Source: Terriglobales bacterium (lineage in GTDB: Bacteria > Acidobacteriota > Terriglobia > Terriglobales > Acidobacteriaceae). Taken from it: 64,000 bases of DNA. The stretch lies in the NCBI GenBank assembly GCA_035764005.1, contig DASTZZ010000124.1:62001-126000 (forward strand), written 5' to 3'. The notes beneath the pieces were generated by a model. It had not been told where the DNA came from. It did not search any database and saw nothing but the letters and a program-made list of their open reading frames with translations. Below are positions 45,606 to 55,104 of the stretch, piece by piece (the stretch's first letter is position 1; each line of letters begins with the position of its first letter). The position numbers and the translations under genes were made by a program.

Positions 45606-46409
45606 ATGATCAATCGAGGCAAGCACAACCTTTTGGGCATTCTCATCGACGCTGTGGATTACGAAGCTGCGGTGGAGCGCGTTCTGGATGCAGCACGCGA
45701 GGGTCGGGGCGCCGCAGTATCTGCTCTCGCGGTCCATGGCGTCATGACCGGTGCTCTTGATCCAATACATCGCTATCGCCTCAACCGCTTCGACCTGATC
45801 GTTCCCGATGGGCAGCCGGTTCGATGGGCCCTCAATCTTATGTATGGCACCAGGCTTGAAGATCGCGTGTACGGTCCCGAGCTCACGCTTCGCGTCTGCC
45901 AGCGAGCAGCAGAGGAGCAAGTGCCGGTCTTCTTTTATGGGAGTACCGAACCGGTGCTTGATCGAATGCAGAGCAATTTGGTGGAGCGTTTTCCCACACT
46001 TCAAATCGCCGGCGTGGAGGCTTCAAAATTTCGCCGGCTCACCCAATCGGAAGCGATGGACTTGAGCACGCGAATTCGCCAATCCGGAGCAGCCATAGTA
46101 TTTGCGGGACTCGGCTGCCCTCGGCAGGAAACGTGGGCATACGAATTCCGCGATCTTTTGAGTATGCCGATCCTCGCCGTAGGCGCCGCATTTCCGTTCA
46201 TCGCCGGGGAGCTGCGCCAGGCTCCGCCGCGGCTGCAGCGAATCGGAATGGAATGGTTTTTCCGACTCTGCACCGAACCCAAACGCCTCTGGCGACGTTA
46301 TGCATTTCTGAATCCTGCGTACGTGGCATTAGTGGTCATGCAGTGCGCGCGACTCAGAAGCTTTGATACACAAGGACTGATGCCGGAATCGACCATGCTG
46401 TTCGGATAA
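45606..46409 (+). CDS. WecG/TagA/CpsF family glycosyltransferase (GT26)
   Basis: 267 aa. It has the GT26 signatures VPDGQPVRWALNLMYG with the catalytic Asp, RVYGPEL, PVFFYGSTEPVLDRM, FAGLGCPRQETWAYE and AVGAAFPFIAGELRQAPP, ending GMEWFFRLCTEPKRLWRRY. It transfers a sugar (ManNAc-type in known members) onto a lipid-linked acceptor. It is the last gene of the operon; a strong terminator follows 25 bases after its stop. With the GT4 enzyme and the initiating transferase, a repeat unit of about three sugars is implied. Confidence 0.94.
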   Translation: MINRGKHNLLGILIDAVDYEAAVERVLDAAREGRGAAVSALAVHGVMTGALDPIHRYRLNRFDLIVPDGQPVRWALNLMYGTRLEDRVYGPELTLRVCQRAAEEQVPVFFYGSTEPVLDRMQSNLVERFPTLQIAGVEASKFRRLTQSEAMDLSTRIRQSGAAIVFAGLGCPRQETWAYEFRDLLSMPILAVGAAFPFIAGELRQAPPRLQRIGMEWFFRLCTEPKRLWRRYAFLNPAYVALVVMQCARLRSFDTQGLMPESTMLFG

Positions 46410-46433
46410 GCCGCAGCTTCGAACCCTATGAAT

Positions 46434-46462
46434 AAGCCACCCATCTGGGTGGCTTTTTTTTT
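46434..46462 (+). terminator. Intrinsic terminator of the exopolysaccharide operon
   Basis: AAGCCACCC (46434-46442), loop ATCT, GGGTGGCTT (46447-46455), running into nine T residues. It is a textbook rho-independent terminator directly after the GT26 gene. Confidence 0.97.
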
Positions 46463-46546
46463 GCTCGTGAGTGTTGGACCGGATGTAACTTCAGTTGAGG
46501 GATTCGTTCTATTCTGCCGGGTGAAGCGCTCCGTCATCCTGAGCAG

Positions 46547-47806
46547 GTGACCCAACCCAATTCTCGATATGCGATCTCGATGATCTTCCTGGTAATTCTC
46601 GCCTTCTTCATTGGCTGCGGCGACAGCCAGAAGTCCACCACGACGACATTTTCTTCACCGCAGACGCCATCCACTCCATTCTCGACGTCCGGCGTGTCTG
46701 CGCAATATTTCGGGATGCACGTGCACGACATTGCAAACTGGCCGTCGATTGCATTCGGCTCATTGCGCCTCTGGGACGCAGGTGTGACTTGGCCCAGTTT
46801 GGAACCAACCCAGGGGCAGTGGAATTTTGCCAAGCTCGACGCAATTGTCTCCAAAGCCCAACAGAACAACGTCGACGTGTTGATGGTTCTCGGACTTTCC
46901 CCGCAATGGGCCTCGGCGCGACCGACCGAACCCTCAGCCTACCAGCCCGGCAATGCCGCCGAACCTGCCAATATTCAGGACTGGCGCGACTTCGTCCAGG
47001 CAGTTGCAACCCGTTACAAAGGACGCATTCACGCGTATGAAATCTGGAATGAGCCTAACGATCCGACATTCTTTTCAGGAACGCCGGCAAAGATGCTGGA
47101 ACTCGCAACTGAGGCTTACAAAATTCTGAAGCAAGTCGATGCAACGGTAACGGTGTTGTCTCCCGCAGCCACTGAGCAAGGCGGACTCGCATGGCTGGAT
47201 CAGTATCTCGCAGCCGGCGGCGGCGCCGTAGCCGACGTAATCGCTTATCACCTCTACGTTCATCCCAATCCGCCGGAAAGCATGCTTACGCTACTGGCGC
47301 AAGTGAAGTCCACCGCCGCACAGCATGGCCAATCCTCGAAACCGATTTGGAACACGGAAACCGGATGGCACTCGCCACCAACCTTCACTCAGGCCGATGA
47401 AGCGGCTTATGTTGCCCGAGCCTATCTCTTGGCTGCCAGTGGCGGAGTCGGCCGCTTTTTCTGGTATGCGTGGGATGATCACGATTGGGTAAGTTTGCAG
47501 CTGACCAATGCCGACGGCACTTTACGTCCTTCCGCACAGGCATTTGCGGTAGTGAGAGGCTGGATGATGAATTCCAACGTTCCCACTTGTTCCTCCGACG
47601 CCGGCGGCACATGGATCTGCTCCCTGTCGCAGGGAACCGTCACGTCACATGTGGTTTGGAATCAGAATGGAACTTCCACCTTTTCCATTCCTCAAAGCTG
47701 GAATCCGACTGTAATGATCGACGATGCGGGACAGCGCACGACACTCTCTCCCGCCCTGAGCGATATGCAAATCAGTCCTGCGCCCGTGTGGTTAGGACCC
47801 AGCTAG
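46547..47806 (+). CDS. Lipoprotein glycoside hydrolase, clan GH-A type
   Basis: 419 aa from GTG 46547 (ATG 46580 is an alternative; neither has a strong ribosome site). The signal ends in lipobox FFIGC (Cys about 24), then a Ser/Thr linker. The (beta/alpha)8 domain has the acid/base in HAYEIWNEPNDPTFF and the nucleophile in IWNTETGWHSP, as in GH39/GH5-like enzymes. A small beta domain ends the chain. It is probably an envelope-bound glycanase. It lies right after the exopolysaccharide terminator and may trim or degrade that polymer; this link is inferred. Confidence 0.87.
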   Translation: MTQPNSRYAISMIFLVILAFFIGCGDSQKSTTTTFSSPQTPSTPFSTSGVSAQYFGMHVHDIANWPSIAFGSLRLWDAGVTWPSLEPTQGQWNFAKLDAIVSKAQQNNVDVLMVLGLSPQWASARPTEPSAYQPGNAAEPANIQDWRDFVQAVATRYKGRIHAYEIWNEPNDPTFFSGTPAKMLELATEAYKILKQVDATVTVLSPAATEQGGLAWLDQYLAAGGGAVADVIAYHLYVHPNPPESMLTLLAQVKSTAAQHGQSSKPIWNTETGWHSPPTFTQADEAAYVARAYLLAASGGVGRFFWYAWDDHDWVSLQLTNADGTLRPSAQAFAVVRGWMMNSNVPTCSSDAGGTWICSLSQGTVTSHVVWNQNGTSTFSIPQSWNPTVMIDDAGQRTTLSPALSDMQISPAPVWLGPS

Positions 47807-48131
47807 GTTTCTCCACGTCTATTGTTGAGCGCCGCGGTTCCACAGAATGAATGCTTTGCCGGCGGTATCTCCATGACGTCCTACCCAGCAGCTATCACGA
47901 CACGAATAAAGATGTCGCGGACGGAAAGCTTCGGCCTCGCAGAGAAATATTGAGCTAACCGCGATCTAGCGGGGCCACGGCGATTGAAACTTTCAAAGAA
48001 ATCACGCTTACACGACGTCGGTGACTCAGCGCGAATCGAAGCCCACTCTCGCGCAACACCGTCGCGCGAAGGTGGGACAGTCGGTCTCGAATGACCGATG
48101 CGGCTGATTTTGTTGGCTTTTCAGATAGTGC
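47807..48131. other. Gap without a supported gene
   Basis: 325 bases between the convergent hydrolase and small secreted-protein genes. Neither strand has a protein-like frame. No clear terminator hairpin with a T-run was found for either gene. Confidence 0.4.
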
Positions 48132-48578
48132 TTATTGTATGCAAGCAGTGGTCATCGCATGATCGGCATCCATCAGGATGTTTGAGGATGTAGCCATACC
48201 GCTGGCGTCCACTGCAATCCGCAATGTTCCATTCATTGTGAAGGTGCCAGCCTGTCCAGCCCATACTGAATGGAACGGCAGATCGTAGCTCGACGCGACA
48301 GTATTGTAGGTCTGGTTCGCCTCGAGGTTCAGGTTATATCCGGGGTCGGTCGTACTGTTGTGGAATATAACGTGGACCGTGGCCTGGGTACCGTTCTGCT
48401 GGTAAATGATCTCGGTGGAACCGGGGGCATTCACGATTGACTGATTGTTATCGCAGGCGTTGTACCAGGCAATTCCCCCATCCAAGGTCGTCTTGCCGTT
48501 TTGAGCGGTCATTGTGCCGGTAAGCGCGAAGACCACACCCAGAGCGAACGTGAACACTAAAAGCTTTGCGCTTCTCAT
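48132..48578 (-). CDS. Small secreted protein of unknown function
   Basis: 148 aa from ATG 48578, with AAGGAGG seven bases upstream. A signal peptide (LLVFTFALGVVFALTGTMTAQ) is followed by a compact beta-rich domain with two cysteines (near residues 42 and 146) that could form a disulfide. Recognisable phrases such as TVHVIFHNSTTDPGYNLNL suggest an immunoglobulin-like sandwich, but no family was identified. Monocistronic. Confidence 0.75.
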   Translation of the reverse strand: MRSAKLLVFTFALGVVFALTGTMTAQNGKTTLDGGIAWYNACDNNQSIVNAPGSTEIIYQQNGTQATVHVIFHNSTTDPGYNLNLEANQTYNTVASSYDLPFHSVWAGQAGTFTMNGTLRIAVDASGMATSSNILMDADHAMTTACIQ

Positions 48579-48849
48579 GAATTCCCTCCTTCTCGGCGGG
48601 GATTTCCGAGCACGCGAAATGATTACACGAAGCGGCCCATTTTGGGACTAGACCACTTCAAACCAAAGTCGTCTGCCTTTGGTGGCGCATGCGATGCAAA
48701 CACTCTTCCATCCCATCGCCTTGCTCGAGATCGAGCACTTGCGTCCTGATGCAAAGGTCTACAGCCGGAAGGACATGTCCTTTAGCGCACAAAGCCGAAC
48801 CCAGACGGTCTTCATGGAATGGGACGGAGAACACATTTGAAAGCGTGCC

Positions 48850-51276
48850 TCACTCATGCCGCAACGCCGTCATCGGATTCAGCCGGGCAGCGCGGAGCGC
48901 TGGCCAGAAGCATGCCAGTAGACCGGCTGACACAAGAATCAAAACCACGACGCTGAACGACAGTGGATCGAAGGGAGAGACTCGCCAGACTTGTTCACGA
49001 ATCAGGCGGGCTGTGGCGACGCTGCAGAGGAGTCCGATGCAGGCACCTGCAACAAGTAGTTTGGCGCCGTCGCCGAGGATCGTTCCTGCGACGTGGCGGA
49101 AGTTGGCTCCGAGAGCGATGCGTACGCCGATTTCGTGCGTTCGCGTTGATACCAGATGCGACATTAATCCATACACTCCTACCACCGCCAGCAACAAGCC
49201 AAGGCCGCCGAAGGTGGCGAATAGTGCCAGATTGAAACGTGGCTGCGACATGAGCTCCTCGCTCAATGCGGCTTCCATCGTACGCACGTCGGTCACGGGC
49301 TGGTTCGGATCGAGGGAGGAGATTTGGTTCCTGACCTCTGCCACGACTGGCGAGGGATCTCCCTGAGTGAGCACCATAACGCGACTTGCGCGTCCGAGAA
49401 AGGTGAATGGAATGTAAAGCTCCGGCGTGACCGCGCCGCCGCCCTGCCAGCCCCAGTCGAGCGTGTCTCGTACTACCCCGACGATCTGGAATGAATCCTC
49501 CGACGCATTGGAAGGCGGAGTCTTGAAATCGGGAATGCGGATCATCCGGCCGAGCGGATCGCGTCCGCTGAAGTAGCGGCGCACGAAACCCTGATTCACG
49601 AGCGCGAATGGCCGCTGCGCCTCGACATCTTCGCGGGTGAACAGGCGTCCGCTGAGCAGCGGGATGCCGGCGACGGTGGTGTAATCGGCATTGATCTGAT
49701 GGAGCATGACGCGCCGGTGATCGGTCTGCGAGCTGCCGTCCACATCTACCGGCAGCCGCCAGTTTCCAAAAGGATGCATCGAGGTGTTGAGCGCGACGGC
49801 TTCTACTCCGTGCGCCGACTGCACATGTTCCAGCAGCTGCTCGAGGAACTGATCGCGCTTTGTCAGGTCGGAATATTGCTGCTCGTTCACGGGAACGCGG
49901 AACGTGAGCAGATGGTCGTGGCGGATTCCCAGATCGGCACCCTCGACCGCAAGCAGGGTGCGGACCATGAGCGTCGCTCCCATCAGGAGCATGAGGGAGA
50001 GCGCAATCTCGCCGACAACGAGCGCATTGCGAATCCAGCGCTGCCGCAGGTTCGATGCCCCGCCGGTGTCGCGATCTTTGAGCGCCGAAACCAGATTCGT
50101 GGTCCAGGCCTGCAGCGCCGGAACCAGTCCGAAGAGGAGCGCTGTAAGTACCGAAATGGCACACGCAAAAGCCAGCACAGGAACGCTCATCGCGATCACG
50201 GCTTCGTCCGGAATCGTCCCTGCAGGCACGATAGCGATGATGGCTTTCAATCCGCCATAGGCGAGCAGTCCGCCAAGAGCGCCACCCAGAATTGCCAGCA
50301 GCAGGCTTTCAGTCAGAAGCTGCTGGATCAATCGCGATCGCTTTGCGCCGAGGGCGATACGCACCGCCATCTCTCGCTGCCGTGAGGTCGCCTTGGCCAG
50401 CAGCAGATTCGAGACGTTGGCGCAGGCGATCAGCAGCAGTAACGCGACTGCGCCGAGCAGAATCAGCAGTCCCTGGCGAATGTCACTGGGAAATGTCTCC
50501 TTGAAGGAAAGCAGGCTCACGCGGAAGTTTTCCGGGAACTGTTTTGGATCCTGTCGGCGGAGGTCCGCGATGATCGGCCGCAGATCGGCGTCGGCCTGCG
50601 CCTCGGTGACTCCGGGCTTGAGGCGTCCGAGAAGATGGACGCCGGTTACGCCTTCGATAACCTTGTCGCGTTGGTAAACGATGGGGAGATACACGTCGGC
50701 TCCGCGCCACATGAATGGACGCGGCATGACTCCGACTACGGTGCGAACTGCGCCGTTGAGGTTCAGCTCGGCGCCGAGCACCTTGGGATCGCCTCCGAAC
50801 TGACGCTGCCAGAAGCGGTAACCTAGCACGACTGCGGGCGGCGAGTCAGGACGAAAATCGTCGGGCGTAAGCGCTCTTCCCAAAAGGGGAGGAACGCCGA
50901 GCGTGGAGAACGTATCGCGTGTAACGAAATTGCCGCGCAGCCGCTGCGGCTCGCCTTTGCTCGTCCAGAGAATGTCGCTGATCGTCGATGCGATGGTGCT
51001 CGAAAAAATCGTGTTCCGCTCCGCGATCTCGAGAAATTGTGAAGGCGTGTAATAGAGACGTCCGCCGTTCTGGCCGGGCTCGGAGACGCGGACGCTCATG
51101 AGCGTGTCGACGTCCTTGTAGGGAAACGGATTCAGCACGACGGCGTAAACCACGCTGTACACCGCAGTGGTCGCTCCGATTCCAAGCGCCAGTGTGGCCA
51201 CGGCGACAGCCGTGAATCCGGGAGACTTCCTCAGCAGGTGAAGGCCGTGTCGAAGATCAGAGAAGAACGAGTTCAT
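48850..51276 (-). CDS. ADOP-type MacB/FtsX permease (orphan, no ATPase)
   Basis: 808 aa from ATG 51276, with GGAGGACG before it; the frame open to 51342 adds non-homologous residues. It has the duplicated MacB/FtsX layout: N-terminal helix (SPGFTAVAVATLALGIGATT), MacB_PCD periplasmic domain, three helices with ANVSNLLLAKATSRQREMAVRIALG, a second periplasmic domain and a final three-helix FtsX block (TRTHEIGVRIALGANFRHV, LNPMTALRHE). These acidobacterial orphan permeases exist in many copies without ABC partners; their substrate is unknown. No ATPase is adjacent. Confidence 0.93.
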   Translation of the reverse strand: MNSFFSDLRHGLHLLRKSPGFTAVAVATLALGIGATTAVYSVVYAVVLNPFPYKDVDTLMSVRVSEPGQNGGRLYYTPSQFLEIAERNTIFSSTIASTISDILWTSKGEPQRLRGNFVTRDTFSTLGVPPLLGRALTPDDFRPDSPPAVVLGYRFWQRQFGGDPKVLGAELNLNGAVRTVVGVMPRPFMWRGADVYLPIVYQRDKVIEGVTGVHLLGRLKPGVTEAQADADLRPIIADLRRQDPKQFPENFRVSLLSFKETFPSDIRQGLLILLGAVALLLLIACANVSNLLLAKATSRQREMAVRIALGAKRSRLIQQLLTESLLLAILGGALGGLLAYGGLKAIIAIVPAGTIPDEAVIAMSVPVLAFACAISVLTALLFGLVPALQAWTTNLVSALKDRDTGGASNLRQRWIRNALVVGEIALSLMLLMGATLMVRTLLAVEGADLGIRHDHLLTFRVPVNEQQYSDLTKRDQFLEQLLEHVQSAHGVEAVALNTSMHPFGNWRLPVDVDGSSQTDHRRVMLHQINADYTTVAGIPLLSGRLFTREDVEAQRPFALVNQGFVRRYFSGRDPLGRMIRIPDFKTPPSNASEDSFQIVGVVRDTLDWGWQGGGAVTPELYIPFTFLGRASRVMVLTQGDPSPVVAEVRNQISSLDPNQPVTDVRTMEAALSEELMSQPRFNLALFATFGGLGLLLAVVGVYGLMSHLVSTRTHEIGVRIALGANFRHVAGTILGDGAKLLVAGACIGLLCSVATARLIREQVWRVSPFDPLSFSVVVLILVSAGLLACFWPALRAARLNPMTALRHE

Positions 51277-51422
51277 GGAGCGTCCTCCACTCATAGGACT
51301 CTCGACGTGGCAACTATAGCTTGGGAAGCCAACCAGGTGCACGTGGGATCAAAAAAACGGGATGAAGGCTTCGCGTCTACGTTGCCTTGAGAAGTGGACA
51401 TCAACCTGACTGGCATATTTTT

Positions 51423-52088
51423 CTAACCTGAAGCCTTCTCCGTTTTTCCCGTTTCAGGTTTGCGTTTTTGGCGCATTTTGAAAGCGCGCGAAATTCGGTC
51501 TATCGTGGGCCTACTCACAGGCACCTCTGGCGACAGATGAAGGATCAGAGCGCCGCATATCAGCACGAACCCGAGCCTTGGCGCGACAAATGCCACTAGC
51601 ATTGCAGTAATAAAAAGCGCGAGGACAATGAGTGATCGGCGCCTCGCAAGGCGTCTTGTGTGCTTCGGCATTTGCACCGCCTCAGCGCTCGCCAACACCT
51701 CGCGCTCGAAAACGTTGTATGCGATGTCGATACAGACGAACAGTCCGGCGTAGAACACCATGGGAGATGACGCGAGCGCGGTGCGCGCAATCCATGCGGT
51801 CGCGAATGGCAGGAGCGACACCATGAAGAGATGGACGAAGTTAATCCATATCAATCGCAGGGTCGGCGGACCGGTGAACCGCATCAGGTAATGGTGGTTG
51901 ATCCAAATAATAGCGATAAAAAGATAGCTGACCGCATAGCTGATGGCTGTCGGCCACAGAGGCCATAGCGCAGAGAACGTAGGTTCATCGGGTGCTTTCA
52001 GCTCCAGCACCATCACGGTCACGATGACCGCGAAGACGGCGTCTGAATACGCAGCCAGCCGATGAGCGGTTTGCCTTTCGTCGCGCAT
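51423..52088 (-). CDS. TMEM175-type (DUF1211) potassium channel candidate
   Basis: 221 aa with six hydrophobic helices. The DUF1211 signature begins RLAAYSDAVFAVIVTVMVLE (FSD-like selectivity motif in helix 1), with WINHHYLMRF and LLPFATAWIA downstream. Bacterial homologs form K+-leak channels of the inner membrane. The bacterial repeat is normally one six-helix unit, as here. The basic C-terminus is cytosolic. It lies alone between the ADOP permease and a divergent VOC gene. Confidence 0.88.
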   Translation of the reverse strand: MRDERQTAHRLAAYSDAVFAVIVTVMVLELKAPDEPTFSALWPLWPTAISYAVSYLFIAIIWINHHYLMRFTGPPTLRLIWINFVHLFMVSLLPFATAWIARTALASSPMVFYAGLFVCIDIAYNVFEREVLASAEAVQMPKHTRRLARRRSLIVLALFITAMLVAFVAPRLGFVLICGALILHLSPEVPVSRPTIDRISRAFKMRQKRKPETGKTEKASG

Positions 52089-52307
52089 ACCGTCGCATCA
52101 GTTTACTTGGACAGACTCCCTGATACATCCCTTGTAGCGCCTTGAACGACGCTCGTAGTGCTGGTTTCGCAAAATCTATGCAGGTTGGAGCCTTGTAAAC
52201 TGCTTCGAGAATTTTTCTGATCCCTTGTCGATTTCCACATACCTGCGCGTCGTATAGATGAACCCGGCAAAAATGGGAATTCTTAAGACGAATGCAAGGA
52301 GACGACA

Positions 52308-52778
52308 ATGAGCAACTCTGTGAAACCGATTCCTGATGGCTACCATACCGCCACTCCGTATCTCACGTTGAAAGATACCTCTGAAGCAATTGATTTCTAT
52401 AAACGGGCGTTTGGCGCCGTGGAAATCTTCCGCATGAATGGTCCGGACGGAAAGATCGCCCATGCCGAAATCAGAATTGGCAACTCGCCCCTGATGCTCG
52501 GTGATGAATCGCCGTGCAGTGAGGCGAAGGCGCCGGAGACGTTGGACGGAACCACTTTGGGGATTTTCCTGTACGTGGACGATGTCGATGCATCATTCAA
52601 ACGGGCTCTCGATGCCGGCGCTCACCAGACGGTGCCGCTGCAGAATATGTTCTGGGGCGATCGCTTTGGCCGATTGACCGATCCATTTGGACACAAATGG
52701 ATGTTGGCGACTCATGTCGAAGACGTCTCTCCCGCGGAGATGGAAGAGAGAATGTGCGCCGCCGCTGCTGCGAAGTAG
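52308..52778 (+). CDS. VOC-superfamily protein (PhnB-like)
   Basis: 156 aa from ATG 52308, with AAGGAG nine bases upstream. It is a paired beta-alpha-beta-beta-beta fold of the glyoxalase/bleomycin-resistance superfamily, PhnB-like subgroup: ATPYLTLKDTSEAIDFYKRA, HAEIRIGNSPLMLGDE, LFVYVDDVD-type GIFLYVDDVDASF and FGRLTDPFGHKWMLATH. The reaction is unknown for most such proteins. It is a single gene followed by a compound hairpin. Confidence 0.88.
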   Translation: MSNSVKPIPDGYHTATPYLTLKDTSEAIDFYKRAFGAVEIFRMNGPDGKIAHAEIRIGNSPLMLGDESPCSEAKAPETLDGTTLGIFLYVDDVDASFKRALDAGAHQTVPLQNMFWGDRFGRLTDPFGHKWMLATHVEDVSPAEMEERMCAAAAAK

Positions 52779-52782
52779 GTCT

Positions 52783-52849
52783 GAGTTCCAGACCAATGTG
52801 GGAAAGCGGCGGAGAGGTTCTGATCTACTCCGCCGCTCGGTCTGGACTC
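52783..52849 (+). terminator. Compound nested hairpin after the VOC gene
   Basis: Outer arms GAGTTCCAGACC (52783-52794) and GGTCTGGACTC (52839-52849) pair with one bulged base. Inner arms AGCGGCGGAG (52805-52814) and CTCCGCCGCT (52828-52837) pair perfectly. There is no T-run, so it may be a rho-dependent or partial terminator, or a structured leader of the amylase gene that starts 64 bases later. Confidence 0.55.
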
Positions 52850-52912
52850 GCCATCGCCCCGCTCCCCTCTGATTTAAACTAGGGCGCTCTACCTTGAATC
52901 GGAGTCGGCCCT

Positions 52913-54664
52913 ATGTCACGCATCCTGCTTTCCTGTTGTCTGGTTTTCTCATTCTTTGCCAGCGCGCAAGTTCCTTCCCACAAGAACGCCGGGCCAGTAA
53001 TGCCGATCAACAAGTACGCTGCACGCAATGACTGGTGGAAGCACGCGGTCGTCTATGAGGTCTATCCCCGCAGCTATGGCGACTCGAACAACGACGGCAC
53101 CGGAGACCTGAACGGAATCACAGAGCATCTCGATCATCTGGCAAAACTGGGCACTGATGCCATCTGGATTACTCCGTGCTTTCCCTCTCCGCAGGTGGAT
53201 TTCGGCTACGATGTCTCCGACTATCGCAATATCGATCCACAATACGGCACGCTGGCCGATTTCGACCGCCTGGTGGCGGAAGCCAAGAAGCGCAAAATCA
53301 AAGTGATTCTCGATTTTGTCGTGAATCACACATCCGACAAGCACCGCTGGTTTTTGGAATCGGAGAGGTCGAAGACGAACCCATATCGGGATTACTACAT
53401 TTGGCGTGACGGCAAAGGTCCGGGCAAGCCGCCGAATAATTGGACATCGACTTTTGGCGGTCCAAGCTGGACCTATTCCGGCACGACCAGCCAGTGGTAC
53501 TACCACTTCTTCTATCCGCAGCAGCCGGACCTGAACTGGCGCAATCCAAAAGTTGAGCAAGAGATGTTCGACGTCACTCGCTTCTGGTATCGGCGCGGCG
53601 TTTATGGTTTTCGTCTTGATGCCGTCGATACCCTGTTTGAAGATCCAAACCTCACCGACAATCCGCCTCTGCCGGGAACGGACGCCTACGGCATGCCGTT
53701 GCAGCAGCACATTCACGACAAAATTCCCTCAGAGGTCCACGCCGAACTGCGCAAGCTGCGAAAAGTCGCCGACGAATTTCCCGGACGCGTTCTGATCGGG
53801 GAAACCTGGACCGACACGCCCGAACAACTCGCCGAGTACTACGGTCCGAATAACGACGAGCTGCAGATGCCGATGTACTTCAACTTCACCAAGGTGAAGA
53901 GCCTCGACGCCAACGAGTTTCGACAGAAGGTCGCGGCCATCGAGGCCAATCCAGTGCATGGATGGCCGGTGTACGTGCTTAGCAATCACGATATCCGCCG
54001 CTATGTCGACCGCTACGGCAACGGCGAGAACAAAGATCAGATCGCCAAGCTGATGTCCGCACTCTATCTAACGCTGCGCGGCAGCGCCATCATGTATTAC
54101 GGCGAAGAGATTGGGATGGAGAACAATGATCCTAAGCGCGTCGAAGATGTGAAAGATGTGATCGGGAAAAAAGGATGGCCGAAAGAGATCGGGCGCGACG
54201 GCGAGCGCACGCCGATGCAATGGAACGCTTCAGTGAATGCCGGATTCAACAAGGGCGCCAAACCCTGGCTGCCGGTGGATGCGAACTATCCCACTCACAA
54301 TGTTGCGAGTGAATCGCAGGATCCGAATTCAGTTCTGAATTGGTATCGCCAGCTCATCAAGCTCCGCCGCAGCAATGCTGCGTTTTACGAGGGCAGCTAT
54401 GTCTCGCTCACTGACACCGATCCGAACATCATGGCGTACCTAAGAAAAACGCCGACAGCGCAGGCCGTGGTGATCCTCAATTTCTCCGCGCAGCCGCAGA
54501 CGATTGCTTTAGACAGTTCCAAAATAGGAACATCAGCGGGAACAGTGCTCCTGTCCACGGATCGCCAGCTAAAACGAGTTAACTTGAGGAAGATCCAACT
54601 GGCTCCTTACGGAGTGGTGATCGCCACCGCGCAACCGCATTTATCTATCCGCAGTACTCATTAG
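52913..54664 (+). CDS. Secreted GH13 alpha-glucosidase (oligo-1,6-glucosidase-like)
   Basis: 583 aa with a signal peptide (LLSCCLVFSFFASAQ). The GH13 conserved regions are all present: VILDFVVNHTSD (region I), GFRLDAVDTLF (nucleophile Asp), VLIGETWTD (acid/base Glu) and VYVLSNHDIRRYV (transition-state Asp), plus the start WWKHAVVYEVYPRSYGDSN. A C-terminal beta domain follows. It hydrolyses alpha-glucosidic bonds of malto- or isomalto-oligosaccharides outside the cytosol. No starch-transport genes are adjacent. Confidence 0.94.
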   Translation: MSRILLSCCLVFSFFASAQVPSHKNAGPVMPINKYAARNDWWKHAVVYEVYPRSYGDSNNDGTGDLNGITEHLDHLAKLGTDAIWITPCFPSPQVDFGYDVSDYRNIDPQYGTLADFDRLVAEAKKRKIKVILDFVVNHTSDKHRWFLESERSKTNPYRDYYIWRDGKGPGKPPNNWTSTFGGPSWTYSGTTSQWYYHFFYPQQPDLNWRNPKVEQEMFDVTRFWYRRGVYGFRLDAVDTLFEDPNLTDNPPLPGTDAYGMPLQQHIHDKIPSEVHAELRKLRKVADEFPGRVLIGETWTDTPEQLAEYYGPNNDELQMPMYFNFTKVKSLDANEFRQKVAAIEANPVHGWPVYVLSNHDIRRYVDRYGNGENKDQIAKLMSALYLTLRGSAIMYYGEEIGMENNDPKRVEDVKDVIGKKGWPKEIGRDGERTPMQWNASVNAGFNKGAKPWLPVDANYPTHNVASESQDPNSVLNWYRQLIKLRRSNAAFYEGSYVSLTDTDPNIMAYLRKTPTAQAVVILNFSAQPQTIALDSSKIGTSAGTVLLSTDRQLKRVNLRKIQLAPYGVVIATAQPHLSIRSTH

Positions 54665-54721
54665 AGTGGGTCGTCAAGTCCAGCGGTGCACTCTCTTTCA
54701 ATGTTGCGGATGCAAGAGCTT

Positions 54722-54880
54722 TCAATCTCCAAACGAAACGGCGGTTTCGGTCCCGTAGTTCTTCCGCAGTTCGGCGATCAGCAGCAGCAGTTGCTGCAGC
54801 TCGTTTGCGTTTCGCCTGTCTCCATTCAGCTGGCGTGAATTTTCCGCATGACTCGATGGCGGCAAAGGACTCTCCTGCAT
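54722..54880 (-). CDS. Possible 52-aa hypothetical protein
   Basis: ATG 54880 follows GTGAGGCTGT. The peptide starts MQESPLPPSSHAENSRQLNG and continues into an amphipathic helix (NANELQQLLLLIAELRKNYG) before a TGA. The helix and codon choice look protein-like, unlike the longer overlapping frame at 54645-54890. It is convergent with the GH13 gene and divergent from the sigma-factor gene. No family was recognised. The rest of the 54665-55104 gap holds no gene; the sigma-gene promoter should lie near its right end. Confidence 0.45.
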   Translation of the reverse strand: MQESPLPPSSHAENSRQLNGDRRNANELQQLLLLIAELRKNYGTETAVSFGD

Positions 54881-55104
54881 ACAGCCTCACAAAACCGAGG
54901 TTGCATTACTCGGCCAATTTTTTGGATTTCGTTCATTTACATAAGCGGAAAAATTCGCACGAGTGGCTCATCCCGCCGCGTGAGGTTGTAAAAATTTACA
55001 CACGGCCGAGGCGATCAGGTTGAAATTTGATCAGCCAAGCGACTGCAAACCATTGACTTACGCAGAATTCACCAGATACTTTATCCCTCGGAGTAAGGGC
55101 CCGT

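Noticed and set aside
54645-54890. 81-codon minus-strand frame
   Set aside because: Ala/Arg-rich translation of a CAG/CTG-rich stretch; the shifted 52-codon frame looks more like protein.
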